Positions 8,611 to 16,904 of a stretch of 64,000 nucleotides of DNA are shown here, one piece after another (positions within the stretch are counted from its first letter, which is position 1; every line of letters begins with the position of its first letter). Made by a program: the position numbers and the translations under genes. Location: NCBI GenBank assembly GCA_013364255.1, contig CP054936.1, positions 1,828,853-1,892,852 of the forward strand, given 5' to 3'. The notes under the pieces were generated by a model, which did no database searches, had not been told where the DNA came from, and saw nothing but the letters and a program-made list of their open reading frames with translations. The DNA comes from Streptomyces seoulensis. GTDB lineage: Bacteria > Actinomycetota > Actinomycetes > Streptomycetales > Streptomycetaceae.

Positions 8611-10578
8611 ATGAGCGGCGGTATCGGAACGGCGGTGCACGTCCCCTCCTTCGCCGCCCGCGACGGACGGCGAGCGGTCGAGACCCGGTATGTGGACGGT
8701 CTCCCGCAGATCGTGGCCTGGGATCTGTCGACGGGTCAGCGCCGGCAGGTGACCGCCGCACCGCTGGGTGTGGAGACCGCCGCCATCGAGCCGGACGGCC
8801 ACGGCCTGTGGTGGTTCGACGCCGCTCCCGGCGGTCAAGGCCGCTGGCTGCGCGGGCCGTTCGAGGGCGGGCACCCGCGCCCGGCGCTCGACGGCGTACC
8901 CGCCGGGCGGATGCACGGCCTGGCCTTCGACCCCCGCAGCGGCCTCGCCGCCGTCGGCGTCGGGGTCGCGGACCGCTCAAGGTACTACCTCGGCCGACCG
9001 GGCGAGCGCGCCCGCCTGGTGGCCGAGGAGCCCGGCTATGCGGCAGTGGTGGGCCTGGCCCCCGGCGGCCGGCTGCTGGCCACCGCGGGGTGCCCGGCCG
9101 GGCCGGCCGCGGTCCGGCTGTGGTCACCGGCCTCCGGCGTCCTCGTGGACGCGATCCCCGGCGCAGCCGGGGACGGCGACGGCGGCGCGGTGTGGGCGCT
9201 GGGCTTTTGCCCGGACCTCACCACCGCACGGCCGGAACTGCTGCTCGTCCTCGAACGCGCGGGCCGCTGCACCCTGGCCTTGTGGCGGCAGGGCGAGGGG
9301 ATCCGTACGCACGGTCCCGGCTCCGCCCTCGACTTCGATACGGAGATCACCGCCTGCTGGTACGGGCCCGGCCGCACGGCGCTGGTCCAGCAGGACCGGG
9401 CGGGACGCAGCCGCCTGCTCCGCGCCGACCTCGACCGCGGTACGACGACGGTGCTTCCCACGCCCGAGGGCACGATCATCGACTTCTCCTGCGCACCCGA
9501 CCGCACGGTCCACTGCCTGTGGAGCCGCGACGGCGAACCGCCCCGGCCACTGATCTGCCACCCGGAAAGCCCGGACAGCCTGGAAAGCCAGGAAAGTGCG
9601 GAAAGTGCGGAGAACCCGGAATCTTCGGAACGTCCCGACCGTTCCGGCCACGCCGGCCGCTCCGGCCGCTCCACGACGGCGTCACGCGGCACGGCGCCCG
9701 GCGGAACGACCGGACCCAGGCGCCGCGAGCTGTGGACACGTCGGCCCTACGGGCGGATCCACAGCTTTGTGGCCACCCCGCCCGGCCGCAGGGCGGGCCA
9801 CCGCCCCTGGCCGACGGTCTTCCTCGTCCACGGCGGGCCCCACACCCACGACCGGGACGCCTATGACGCCCGGACCGAGGCCCTGGTCCGGGCCGGATTC
9901 GCCGTGGTGCGCACCAACTACCGCGGCTCGACGGGCTACGGCCCCCGCTGGCGGGACGACTTCGGCCACCGGGTCGGCCTCGCCCAGCTCGAAGACCTCG
10001 CCGCGGTGCGCGGCCACCTCATCGACGCGGGAGTCTCGGAGCCGGGCCGTACCGGCCTGTGCGGCTACTCCTGGGGCGGCTATCTGACGCTGCTGGCGAT
10101 GGGCGTCCAGCCCCGGCTGTGGGACGTGGGGCTGGCCGTCGCCCCGGTGGCCGACTACACGGCGGCGTACCGGGCGACGACGCCGGCGCTGCGGGAGGTC
10201 GACGACCGCCTCTTCGGCGGCACCCCCGAGCAGGTGCCACACCGCTATCGCGCGGCCTGCCCGATGACCTATGTGGGCCGCGTACGCGGCCCGCTCTTCC
10301 TCGCCGCCTCGGCGGACGACGAGAAGTGCCCTGCGGAACAGATCGAGCGCTATCTCGCCGCGCTGCGGCGCCGCGACGTCCCCCATCGCGTCCGGTGGCT
10401 CGGCGGCGGACACGACGTGGGCCGTGACCCAGCCGGACACGCCGCCGCCTGGGACGCCATGGTGCGCTACGCCGACGACGCGCTGCGCGCCTCCCCCAGA
10501 ACCGCCGACCGCCGCGACAGCGGGCGGACCGGCTCGCACCACCCCGTCCACCACACCGAGGAAAGGTCAACCCCATGA
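8611..10578 (+). CDS. S9-family prolyl oligopeptidase-like serine peptidase
   Basis: The protein is 655 aa from the ATG after GGGAGGGGCGG. Residues 1-310 form a WD/propeller-like region and residues 385-640 an alpha/beta-hydrolase. The triad is Ser487 (GYSWGG), Asp569 or Asp570 (SADDEK) and His601 (GGHDVG). HGGPH and NYRGSTGYG are typical S9 signatures. Between the domains lies an odd Ser/Glu-rich linker (ESPDSLESQESAESAENP, then Arg/Gly/Ser). The stop overlaps the start of the 60-aa peptide gene (ATGA), so the two are translationally coupled. S9 enzymes cut after Pro in short peptides, and the adjacent peptide has many prolines. A role in leader removal is inference. Confidence 0.85.
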   Translation: MSGGIGTAVHVPSFAARDGRRAVETRYVDGLPQIVAWDLSTGQRRQVTAAPLGVETAAIEPDGHGLWWFDAAPGGQGRWLRGPFEGGHPRPALDGVPAGRMHGLAFDPRSGLAAVGVGVADRSRYYLGRPGERARLVAEEPGYAAVVGLAPGGRLLATAGCPAGPAAVRLWSPASGVLVDAIPGAAGDGDGGAVWALGFCPDLTTARPELLLVLERAGRCTLALWRQGEGIRTHGPGSALDFDTEITACWYGPGRTALVQQDRAGRSRLLRADLDRGTTTVLPTPEGTIIDFSCAPDRTVHCLWSRDGEPPRPLICHPESPDSLESQESAESAENPESSERPDRSGHAGRSGRSTTASRGTAPGGTTGPRRRELWTRRPYGRIHSFVATPPGRRAGHRPWPTVFLVHGGPHTHDRDAYDARTEALVRAGFAVVRTNYRGSTGYGPRWRDDFGHRVGLAQLEDLAAVRGHLIDAGVSEPGRTGLCGYSWGGYLTLLAMGVQPRLWDVGLAVAPVADYTAAYRATTPALREVDDRLFGGTPEQVPHRYRAACPMTYVGRVRGPLFLAASADDEKCPAEQIERYLAALRRRDVPHRVRWLGGGHDVGRDPAGHAAAWDAMVRYADDALRASPRTADRRDSGRTGSHHPVHHTEERSTP

Positions 10579-10757
10579 AGCGTCACGGACTGCGCGTCGA
10601 CCCCATCAGCGCCACCGAGCGGGAGCGCGGGATCATCATTCCGCCGCACACCCAGGCCGCCCTGGACAAGGCGGTCCCGGTCCGGCCGAACGGCCCGGCG
10701 CGGACCTGCACCACCCGCACGAAGAAGAACACGGAGGACAAGTCGCCTCTGCAGTGA
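10575..10757 (+). CDS. 60-residue peptide, candidate RiPP precursor
   Basis: I do not recognise this peptide. It starts at an ATG overlapping the peptidase stop, so it is probably a real gene. Residues 1-36 are leader-like and charged (TERERGIIIPPHTQAALDKA). Residues 35-60 are Pro-, Thr- and Lys-rich (VPVRPNGPARTCTTRTKKN, then EDKSPLQ) with a single Cys. There is no Trp, Tyr or Phe, so aromatic crosslinking of the biarylitide or atropopeptide kind is excluded. Prolines at 24, 35, 38, 41 and 58 are possible cleavage sites for the coupled S9 peptidase. A hairpin follows before the P450 gene, the usual way to make precursor in excess of enzyme. It could instead be a small structural or regulatory protein. 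Confidence 0.6.
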   Translation: MKRHGLRVDPISATERERGIIIPPHTQAALDKAVPVRPNGPARTCTTRTKKNTEDKSPLQ

Positions 10758-10774
10758 GCCCAAGCAGCGCCGTA

Positions 10775-10800
10775 GCGGGGTGCCACGCCCGGCACCCCGC
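10775..10800 (+). terminator. Intercistronic hairpin between peptide and P450 genes
   Basis: A perfect 10-bp stem (GCGGGGTGCC / GGCACCCCGC) with a 6-nt loop lies 17 bp after the peptide stop and about 40 bp before the P450 start. There is no U tract, so it is probably an attenuator or an mRNA-stabilising hairpin rather than a full terminator. Such a position lets the upstream peptide be expressed more than the downstream enzyme. Confidence 0.6.
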
Positions 10801-10838
10801 CGCGGCGCCGGCCGTACCGGTGAGGACAGGAAAACATC

Positions 10839-12146
10839 ATGACCACAGCTACGGCAGCGACGGCAGCACCCCGGACGAACAGTCCCCGCCCGGACAAGCA
10901 CCGGCCGGAGCAGCCCGAGACGACGCAACCGCGCCAGAACCCGCCGGCGTTCCTCAGCGACCCGTACCCGACCCTGGCCAGGATGCGGCAATCGGCCCCG
11001 GTCTCCGTGCTGCACAGCGACGGCGGCCTGCGGCTGTGGATCATCCCGCGCTACGCCGATGTCCGGGCCGCGCTCTTCGACCGCCGCTTCGCGCAGGATG
11101 CGCGGCGCGCCCAGGCCCTGGCCGACAGCCGGGTCGAGGGCGTCAACCTGGGCGCCGAGATCACCCATATGCTCAGCAGCGATCCGCCCGACCACACCCG
11201 CCTGCGCCGCGTGGTCCAGGCGGCGTTCAGCCGCAAGCGGGTCGAGGCGATGCGGCCGATGGTCGAGCGCATCACCCTCGAACTCCTCGACGGGCTGGAC
11301 GCGGCAGCCGCGCGCCACACGACCCGCACCACCACCGCCACGGTGGACCTGATACGTGACTTCGCCTTCCCGCTGCCGATCCTCGTCGTCTGCGAACTGC
11401 TCGGCTTCCCGCCCGAGGACCGCGACCTCTACCGCAAGTGGTCGACCGCCATCGTCACCCAGGAGGGCGACCACGCGGCGTTCCGGCGAGCCGTCCAGGA
11501 GATGGGCGCCTACGTCCTGGCCACCGCCGACCGGCGTATCCGCCGCAATGACCGTCCCGCCGATCTGCTCACCGAGCTGCTGGCGGCCCGCGAGCGCGGG
11601 GAGCTGACCGACGACGAGATCGTGGGCATGGTCGCCCTGCTGCTGATCGGCGGGCACGAGACCACCGTGAACCTGCTGGGCACCTCCTGCCTCGCGCTGC
11701 TGCGCGATCCCGGCCAGGCCGCCTGGCTGCGCGCCGATCCCACCCGGATGCCCGGGGCCGTCGAGGAGTTCCTGCGCTACGACTCCCCCATCTGTATGGC
11801 CACCACCCGCTTCACCACCGAGCCGGTGGACGTCGGCGGGGTCAGGATCCCGCCGGACGAGTTCGTGCTGCTGTCCCTCGGCGCGGCCAACCGCGACCCG
11901 GCACGCTTCCAGGACCCCGACCGCCTCAACCTCGACCGCCCAGACGCCGGCCATCTCGCCTTCGGCGGTGGCATCCACCGCTGCCTCGGCGCCCTGCTCG
12001 GCAAACTGGAGACCGAGATCGCGCTCACCGCGCTCCTCGCCCGCTTCCCCGGAACAACCCTGGCCTGCCAGGAACGCGACCTGCGCTGGCGCAACACGAT
12101 GATGCTGCGCGGCCTGGAAGCACTGCCCCTCACCCTGCACCACTGA
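10839..12146 (+). CDS. Cytochrome P450
   Basis: This is a soluble bacterial cytochrome P450 of 435 aa. The I-helix oxygen-activation motif is GGHETT, the ExxR motif is EFLR (in VEEFLRYDSP), and the heme loop FGGGIHRCLG places the thiolate ligand at Cys382. The N-terminus is a Thr/Ala/Pro-rich extension of about 35 residues before the conserved start. A GGACAGG site precedes the ATG. It is the last gene of the peptidase-peptide-P450 run. It may oxidise the peptide (hydroxylation or a non-aromatic crosslink) or an unrelated small molecule. No ferredoxin gene is adjacent. Confidence 0.9.
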   Translation: MTTATAATAAPRTNSPRPDKHRPEQPETTQPRQNPPAFLSDPYPTLARMRQSAPVSVLHSDGGLRLWIIPRYADVRAALFDRRFAQDARRAQALADSRVEGVNLGAEITHMLSSDPPDHTRLRRVVQAAFSRKRVEAMRPMVERITLELLDGLDAAAARHTTRTTTATVDLIRDFAFPLPILVVCELLGFPPEDRDLYRKWSTAIVTQEGDHAAFRRAVQEMGAYVLATADRRIRRNDRPADLLTELLAARERGELTDDEIVGMVALLLIGGHETTVNLLGTSCLALLRDPGQAAWLRADPTRMPGAVEEFLRYDSPICMATTRFTTEPVDVGGVRIPPDEFVLLSLGAANRDPARFQDPDRLNLDRPDAGHLAFGGGIHRCLGALLGKLETEIALTALLARFPGTTLACQERDLRWRNTMMLRGLEALPLTLHH

Positions 12147-12377
12147 CCCCCGCCCCGACCCCGCCGCCCTCACCGCCCCCCACACCGTCACCGCCTGAGC
12201 CGCGTCGGTCAAGGAAAACGGGACACGGGACGCACAAGAGGGAACCGCGCCAGACATACGGCCGGCGAGCGGGCCGCCGACCGACGCCGACCCACCGACC
12301 CACCGACCCGCCGGTCCGCCGATCAGGCGCCCGCCCGGGACCGTAAGAACGGGTGCCCTGGGGGTGGGGTGAATACG
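12147..12377. other. Intergenic, no gene seen
   Basis: This stretch of about 230 bp is Pro-codon-like, GC-rich sequence with short CCGACC/CCACCGACC repeats near 12275-12315. I see no convincing ORF, RNA or terminator. Confidence 0.4.
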
Positions 12378-12600
12378 GTGAAGCGGCGCCCTGGCACCAC
12401 ACCGACACTGGAGGAAGTGGCCGCGCTTGCCGGGGTGGGGCGGGGCACGCTCTCCCGCGTATCAACAACACGACCGGTGTCAAGGAGTCGACCCGGCGTG
12501 CCGTGCAGCAGGCCATCACCGAACTGGGCTACATGCCCAACCTGACGGCCCGTCCATGGGCGGGGCGGCACCCGGACACCGTAGCGCTGACGACGAGAAG
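12378..12600 (+). pseudogene. LacI-family regulator, frameshifted 5' fragment
   Basis: Translation from a GTG gives KRRPGTTPTLEEVAALAGVG followed by RGTLSRV, the LacI HTH. After one missing base the reading moves to another frame as INNTTGVKESTRRAVQQAI followed by TELGYMPNLTAR, the hinge region. The similarity ends after HPDTVAL at about 12590, so the sugar-binding domain is gone. The gene is doubly broken (frameshift near 12463 and 3' deletion). Confidence 0.75.
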
Positions 12601-12723
12601 GACCGGCGCAAGTTCGGGCAGCCGTTCGCCTCGAAGGTCGGGTGGGCCTGGTGCTGTAGGTGTCGTGGTCGGAGAGGTGCCGTGGGTGGTCATGGTGTTC
12701 CGCCCACCGCCCCGCGTGCCCGT

Positions 12724-13167
12724 TTACGCGGCGGGGGTCAGTTCGGCGCGGCCGAACAGCAGGGCGTAGCCGGTGGGGAGCTGGTGGAGGATGCGGGTGA
12801 TGAGGTCGTGTCCGGTGTAGGCGGCGACGGCGGCGAAGACGGAGCCGGTGTCCCAGCGGGTGGTGGCCAGGGGGGCGCCGGAGCGGGCGGCGAGGTCGTT
12901 GACGAAGGCCGAGCCCGTCAGGGGTTTGGCGGCGGGGATTTGGGTGGTCAGGGCCCGGGCGGCTTCCCGGGGCAGCCGGGCGGCGAGGTCGACGCGTTCG
13001 TCACCGGTCAGCTGACGTCCGAGCCCTCCCAGGACGAGGCGGACGGCTTCGTCGGCCTTCTCGCAGGTGGGGTAGGCGCCTTCGTGGCGGACCTTCTCCA
13101 GCATCTGCTCGTAGGCCGTCCCGTATGGCCGCGGGTGCTCAAGCGGTGCGCGCACGTCGGTGATCAC
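12724..13167 (-). CDS. DUF2267 protein
   Basis: This is a 147-aa DUF2267-family protein. The pattern of two halves with EKADEAVRLVLGGLGRQLTG and then DLAARLPREAARALT is characteristic, as is the end DLITRILHQLPTGYALLFG. It starts at a GTG with no clear ribosome site. It lies 66 bp after a second DUF2267 gene in the same direction. DUF2267 genes often sit with small heat-shock or stress genes in actinomycetes. The biochemical role is unknown. Confidence 0.8.
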   Translation of the reverse strand: MITDVRAPLEHPRPYGTAYEQMLEKVRHEGAYPTCEKADEAVRLVLGGLGRQLTGDERVDLAARLPREAARALTTQIPAAKPLTGSAFVNDLAARSGAPLATTRWDTGSVFAAVAAYTGHDLITRILHQLPTGYALLFGRAELTPAA

Positions 13168-13233
13168 TGCGGTGCATGCCTTTCGTGTAGCCAGGATTTG
13201 GCGGTGCCGGTGTGCGCGGCACCGCGCCAGCGG

Positions 13234-13629
13234 TCAGGTGGGCTGGGGGCGGCCGAAGAGGAGGTCGTAGCCGGCGGGAAGCTGGAGCAGGATCTGGTCG
13301 AGCAGGTCATCGCCTGCGGCGTCGGCGACGGTGGACAGCACGGCGCTGACGTCCCAGTTCGCGGTGGGCTCGGTGGCGCCCTCGATCCAGGCTGCGGTCG
13401 CCCGCACGAACCGCTCCGGCGGCAGCGGTTCGGCGCTGTGGAGCGGGTTGAGGAGGATGAGGGCGAATTCCTCCGGCAGGCGTGCCGCGAGCTGGGCGCG
13501 GACATCGCCGACCAGGTGTGCGCCGAGCCGGGCGAGCACCACGCGGGCCGCGCGCTCGGCTTCCTGCACCGTGTCGTACTCGCCGCGTTCTGTCACGTGG
13601 TCGCGGAACGCTTCTCGTCGCAGAGTCAT
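13234..13629 (-). CDS. DUF2267 protein (tandem paralogue)
   Basis: This is the second DUF2267 protein, about 131 aa from the ATG of MTLRREAFRD. A GTG 12 bp upstream is possible but sits too close to the GAAGGG site. Key stretches are ERAARVVLARLGAHLVGD, then AQLAARLPEEFALILLNPLH, then DDLLDQILLQLPAGYDLLFG. The last segment nearly matches the end of the neighbouring paralogue. It lies about 100 bp downstream of hsp18 on the same strand and may belong to the same heat-induced unit, which is inference. Confidence 0.8.
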   Translation of the reverse strand: MTLRREAFRDHVTERGEYDTVQEAERAARVVLARLGAHLVGDVRAQLAARLPEEFALILLNPLHSAEPLPPERFVRATAAWIEGATEPTANWDVSAVLSTVADAAGDDLLDQILLQLPAGYDLLFGRPQPT

Positions 13630-13725
13630 CTCGGCCGCCACCCCTTCTCGCTTCGGACTGCCCGGGGGGCGGAGGGCGGGGTGGGTAGATCAGCAATCCC
13701 GTCCTCCGCACCTGTCCGGCCGGTG

Positions 13726-14157
13726 TCAGCCGGAGATCTCCTTGCGGCCGGATCCGACGCCGACGGAGATCTTGCGGGGCTTGGCGCGCTCGGCGATCGG
13801 GATACGCAGGGTGAGCACGCCCGCGTCGTAGTCGGCCTGGATGTGCTCGGTGTCGAGGGTGTCGGCGAGCACGATCTGGCGGGAGAAGACGCCCAGCGGG
13901 CGCTCGGACAGCTCCATCTGCACGTCGTCGGCCTTCGCCACCGGCCGGCGCTCGGCCTTGACCGTCAGCATGTTCCGCTCCACGTCGATGTCGATCGCGT
14001 CAGCGGTGACACCGGGAAGGTCGAAGGCCACCACATACTCGCCGCCCTCCCGGTAGGCGTCCATCGGCATCGCCGACGGCTTGGACCAGGTGCCCGGGCC
14101 CATCAGCTGCTGTGCCAGCCGGTCCAGCTCACGGAAGGGGTCAGTGCGCATCAACAT
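13726..14157 (-). CDS. hsp18: Small heat-shock protein Hsp20/Hsp18
   Basis: This is a 143-aa alpha-crystallin-type holdase chaperone. The N-terminal arm [20 protein letters not shown] precedes the alpha-crystallin core. Core signatures are [20 protein letters not shown], then [14 protein letters not shown], then [14 protein letters not shown], and the C-terminal IxV-like anchor is PRKISVGV. The start is supported by a GGAGGTG site 7 nt upstream. It diverges from a RheA-like gene and an inverted-repeat operator lies between them, which is the S. albus hsp18-rheA arrangement. Confidence 0.92.
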   Translation of the reverse strand: MLMRTDPFRELDRLAQQLMGPGTWSKPSAMPMDAYREGGEYVVAFDLPGVTADAIDIDVERNMLTVKAERRPVAKADDVQMELSERPLGVFSRQIVLADTLDTEHIQADYDAGVLTLRIPIAERAKPRKISVGVGSGRKEISG

Positions 14158-14223
14158 GGTGAGAACACCTCCAGCGGGTCGGAACGGTCACTGCCAATGC
14201 GCTGCACTGACACCGTTGTAACA

Positions 14224-14242
14224 TGTCATCGAATGGATGACA
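14224..14242. promoter_or_regulatory. RheA-type operator
   Basis: A perfect inverted repeat TGTCATC-N5-GATGACA lies between hsp18 and the divergent rheA-like gene. As I recall it, this matches the operator reported for the thermosensing repressor RheA at S. albus hsp18. A second, weaker inverted repeat (GTCGTC ... GACGAC, about 14250-14269) lies next to it toward the regulator gene and may autoregulate it. Confidence 0.8.
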
Positions 14243-14285
14243 AACATGATGTCGTCGAGATGATGACGACCCGCGGGAGGTGTCT

Positions 14286-14918
14286 GTGACCGCAGCCGAC
14301 AAGCCGTCCACGACCAGCACGCACGCCCACAGCCCGGCCTCGTTCCTCGCCGCCTCCGCGGCCCTTCACGCCATAGACGACACCCTGCGCGCTGCCCAGA
14401 GCGACTCTCCCGACGCACCCGGCAGCGCGGACCCCGGGCCGGAGCAGGCACTGGCCTCGCTGATGCTGCTGCGGCAGGTGCGCGAGCACCTCGCCGGATG
14501 GGAGACCGGTCTGATCGAGACCGCGCGCGACGCGGGCGCCAGCTGGGCCGACCTCGCCCACCCTCTCGGCGTCGCCAGTCGGCAGGCCGCCGAGCGCCGG
14601 TATCTGCGCGGCCGTCCCGGCCCGGCCGGGACCACCGGCGAGCAGCGCGTGACGGCCACCCGTCAGGCACGCGCCGCCGGACGCAGCACCGCCGCCTGGG
14701 CCCGCGACAACGCGGCCGATCTGCGCCGCCTCGCCGGCCAGATCACCGCACTGACCGACCTTCCCCCCGCCGCCCGCCACGCGGTCGGCGAGCTTCATTC
14801 GGCCCTCGCTCACGCCAACCCTGCCGACCTCATCGCCCCCCTGACCGCCACCCGCCCCCACCTGACCACCGCCCACCCCGACCTCGCCGCCCGTCTCGAC
14901 ACCCTCACACCCCCCTGA
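14286..14918 (+). CDS. rheA: RheA-like repressor of hsp18
   Basis: The protein is 210 aa from a GTG 5 nt after GGAGG. A GTG two codons upstream overlaps that site and is less likely. An HTH-like segment (ASWADLAHPLGVASRQAAER) sits mid-protein, followed by an Ala-rich helical C-terminus. Proteins like this are described as Hsp18 transcriptional regulators. The assignment rests on the divergent hsp18, the RheA-type operator between them, and the length. RheA represses at normal temperature and is inactivated by heat. Confidence 0.75.
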   Translation: MTAADKPSTTSTHAHSPASFLAASAALHAIDDTLRAAQSDSPDAPGSADPGPEQALASLMLLRQVREHLAGWETGLIETARDAGASWADLAHPLGVASRQAAERRYLRGRPGPAGTTGEQRVTATRQARAAGRSTAAWARDNAADLRRLAGQITALTDLPPAARHAVGELHSALAHANPADLIAPLTATRPHLTTAHPDLAARLDTLTPP

Positions 14919-15427
14919 CCCCCCGGGACGTCGCAGCAGCAACCCGTGCCGGCGGGCGCCGGCACGACGAAGGCGCTCGGGCAGACCGAGACCTTCGAGC
15001 GCCTCGGCGCAAGTCGACGCGGCCCCGACGCCGGACGGGGATCGGGGCCGCAGGCCGTACAGACCCTGAAGGCGCACGACCATTGCGCGCGTCACCGCCT
15101 CAACGCCAGCGCTGCCCGCAAGGACACCGCGGACGCCGACCCATCACCTCGCGACCGCCCCCCTTCCCCGCCGACCCGGTCCCGGACGCCACCGCCCTGG
15201 AAGCCTTCGACGCGACGTCATCCACGAGCGCCGGCAAGAAGGCCAAGGCAAAGACCGAGCAGGCCACGGGCAAGACCAAGGAGGCCGCGAACAGCTGACA
15301 GTGGGGGGCCGTGCCCCTCCCGTGCCCGATCGACCGGGGAACCACAGGGAATGACGGTCGCTCACGGGCAGCGGATGGCGAGATCCGCCGACCGTTTTGG
15401 CTGGTCAGACATCCCAACGTTTGAATG
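14919..15427. pseudogene. Gene-poor stretch with a CsbD-like remnant
   Basis: No intact gene is seen. Around 15225-15298 (+ strand) the frame ends with AGKKAKAKTEQATGKTKEAA followed by NS and a stop. This resembles the first 20 residues of a CsbD-family stress protein that has lost its own start and the rest of its length. The remaining sequence shows no recognisable homology. Confidence 0.35.
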
Positions 15428-16657
15428 TCAAGCGGCTGGTGCGAGGGTTGCGTGGTGTGACCATGCGGTGGCCTCGTCGTAAAGGGCGCGGGTCTTGAGG
15501 CAGCCGTGGAGTATGCCGACGAGGCGGTTGCCGAGCTGGCGCAGGGCAGGGTTGTAGCCGGCGTCGCGGGCGCGTTGCTTGTCGTAGTAGCGGCGGGCGC
15601 CGGGCGAGGCGTTGATGGCGGAGAACGCCTGCCTCTGGAGGGCGTCGGCGAGGCGGTCGTTGCGCGCGAAGCGGGCATAGGCGGCGTGGGTTCTGCCGGA
15701 GGCGCGGGTGATCGGGCTGGTGCCGGCGTAGTTCTTGCGTGCCGTCGCGCTGGTGTAGCGGGTGGGGTCGTCTCCGAACTCGGCGAGCCCCCGGGCGCCG
15801 GTGATCGTGCCGATGCCGGGCATCGACAGGTAGATCTCAGCGTCCGGGTGCGCGAGGAAATGCGCGCTCACCTGCTCCTCCAGGGCGGCTATCTGCTCGT
15901 TGAGCGCAATCAGCAGCTTCGCGTGCGCAGTGGCCGCCGCGGCGTAGGCGGCGGCCACCGGGCCGGCGACGCCGAGCTGAGGCTCGCGCAGCGCGGTCTG
16001 GATCGCGCCGGCCCTCTGATCACGGTGGTGGCGGCGGTGCCGGGCAAGGACCGTAGTGATCTGAGGCCTGGTCAGCTTCGCCGCCTGCTCCGGGGTGGGT
16101 GCCTTGATCAGGAGTTCCAGGGCGTCGGTGCTGGTCAGCTCCAGGGCGGCGTAGGCGGTCAGCGCGGCGGGGAAGTACTCACGGAGAGTGCTGCGCAGGC
16201 GTTGGAAGGTGCGGGTGCGTTCCCAAATGAGGGTCTAGGGGGCACGGGCAAAGACCTTGGCGGCCTGGGCCTGGTCGCTGTCGCCGGCGACGGGCCGCAG
16301 TTGGGCGCCGTCGATGCGGACCATGTCGGCCAGCGCGTGGGCGTCGCCCTTGTCGCTCTTGGCTCCGGAGGTGCCGTACCGCTCCTTGAAGCGGGCCGCC
16401 TGCTTCGGGTTGACCGCGTAGACGCGGTAGCCGGTCGCGATCAATGCCTGGACCCATGGTCCGCGGTCGGTCTCGATCCCGACCACCACGTCACCGGGCT
16501 CCAAGCCCTCGCCGCCGTGCCGGGCGATGAGGGCGTGCAGCTTTGCTATGCCCTCCACACCCTCTGGCAGCCGCGCGGTACCCAGCCTGCCGCCCGCGTC
16601 GTCCTGCACCTCGGCATCGTGATGGTCTTCCGCCCAGTCGTCGCCGATGAACAGCAC
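15428..16657 (-). pseudogene. IS110-family transposase with one amber codon
   Basis: A single reading frame of 409 codons encodes an IS110/IS116/IS902 transposase. The N-terminal DEDD RuvC-like domain includes FIGDDWAEDHHD and AKSDKGDAHALADMVR. The C-terminal Tnp_20 domain includes YLSMPGIGTITGARGLAEFG, KNYAGTSPITRASG and the Ser-containing region. The only lesion I see is TAG at codon 141 (16235-16237), where relatives usually carry Gln, so CAG to TAG is likely. The rest of the frame is intact, which suggests recent decay. IS110 ends are not obvious because the family lacks inverted repeats. Confidence 0.85.
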
Positions 16658-16904
16658 CTATCTCCCCAGCTTCTCGTGCATACCGTCTGTGTAGCCTGCG
16701 GAAGGCACGGCTCACGTTCTAATGGATCAAGTGCTCACGCCCAACATGCTTGGCGGGCACGCCATCCCATCAGCAGTCAGGCCTCCCGGCCGACCAGCAA
16801 AGGCACGGTCTGACCACAGAACTCGCAGTGGTTCCGAGGCACGGAGTGCTCACCTGTTGGCGGCTACGGTCCGTAGTCTCCCTCACGGTCCGACAGGCCC
16901 ATTA

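Noticed and set aside
7677..9866. A 729-codon plus frame spanning the MFS and peptidase genes
   Set aside because: It crosses the divergent promoter and both genes in the wrong frame, and is Arg/Pro-rich throughout.
10575..10757. Biarylitide, cittilin or atropopeptide precursor
   Set aside because: Those crosslinked cores need Tyr, Trp or His plus aromatic residues. This peptide contains no Trp, Tyr or Phe.
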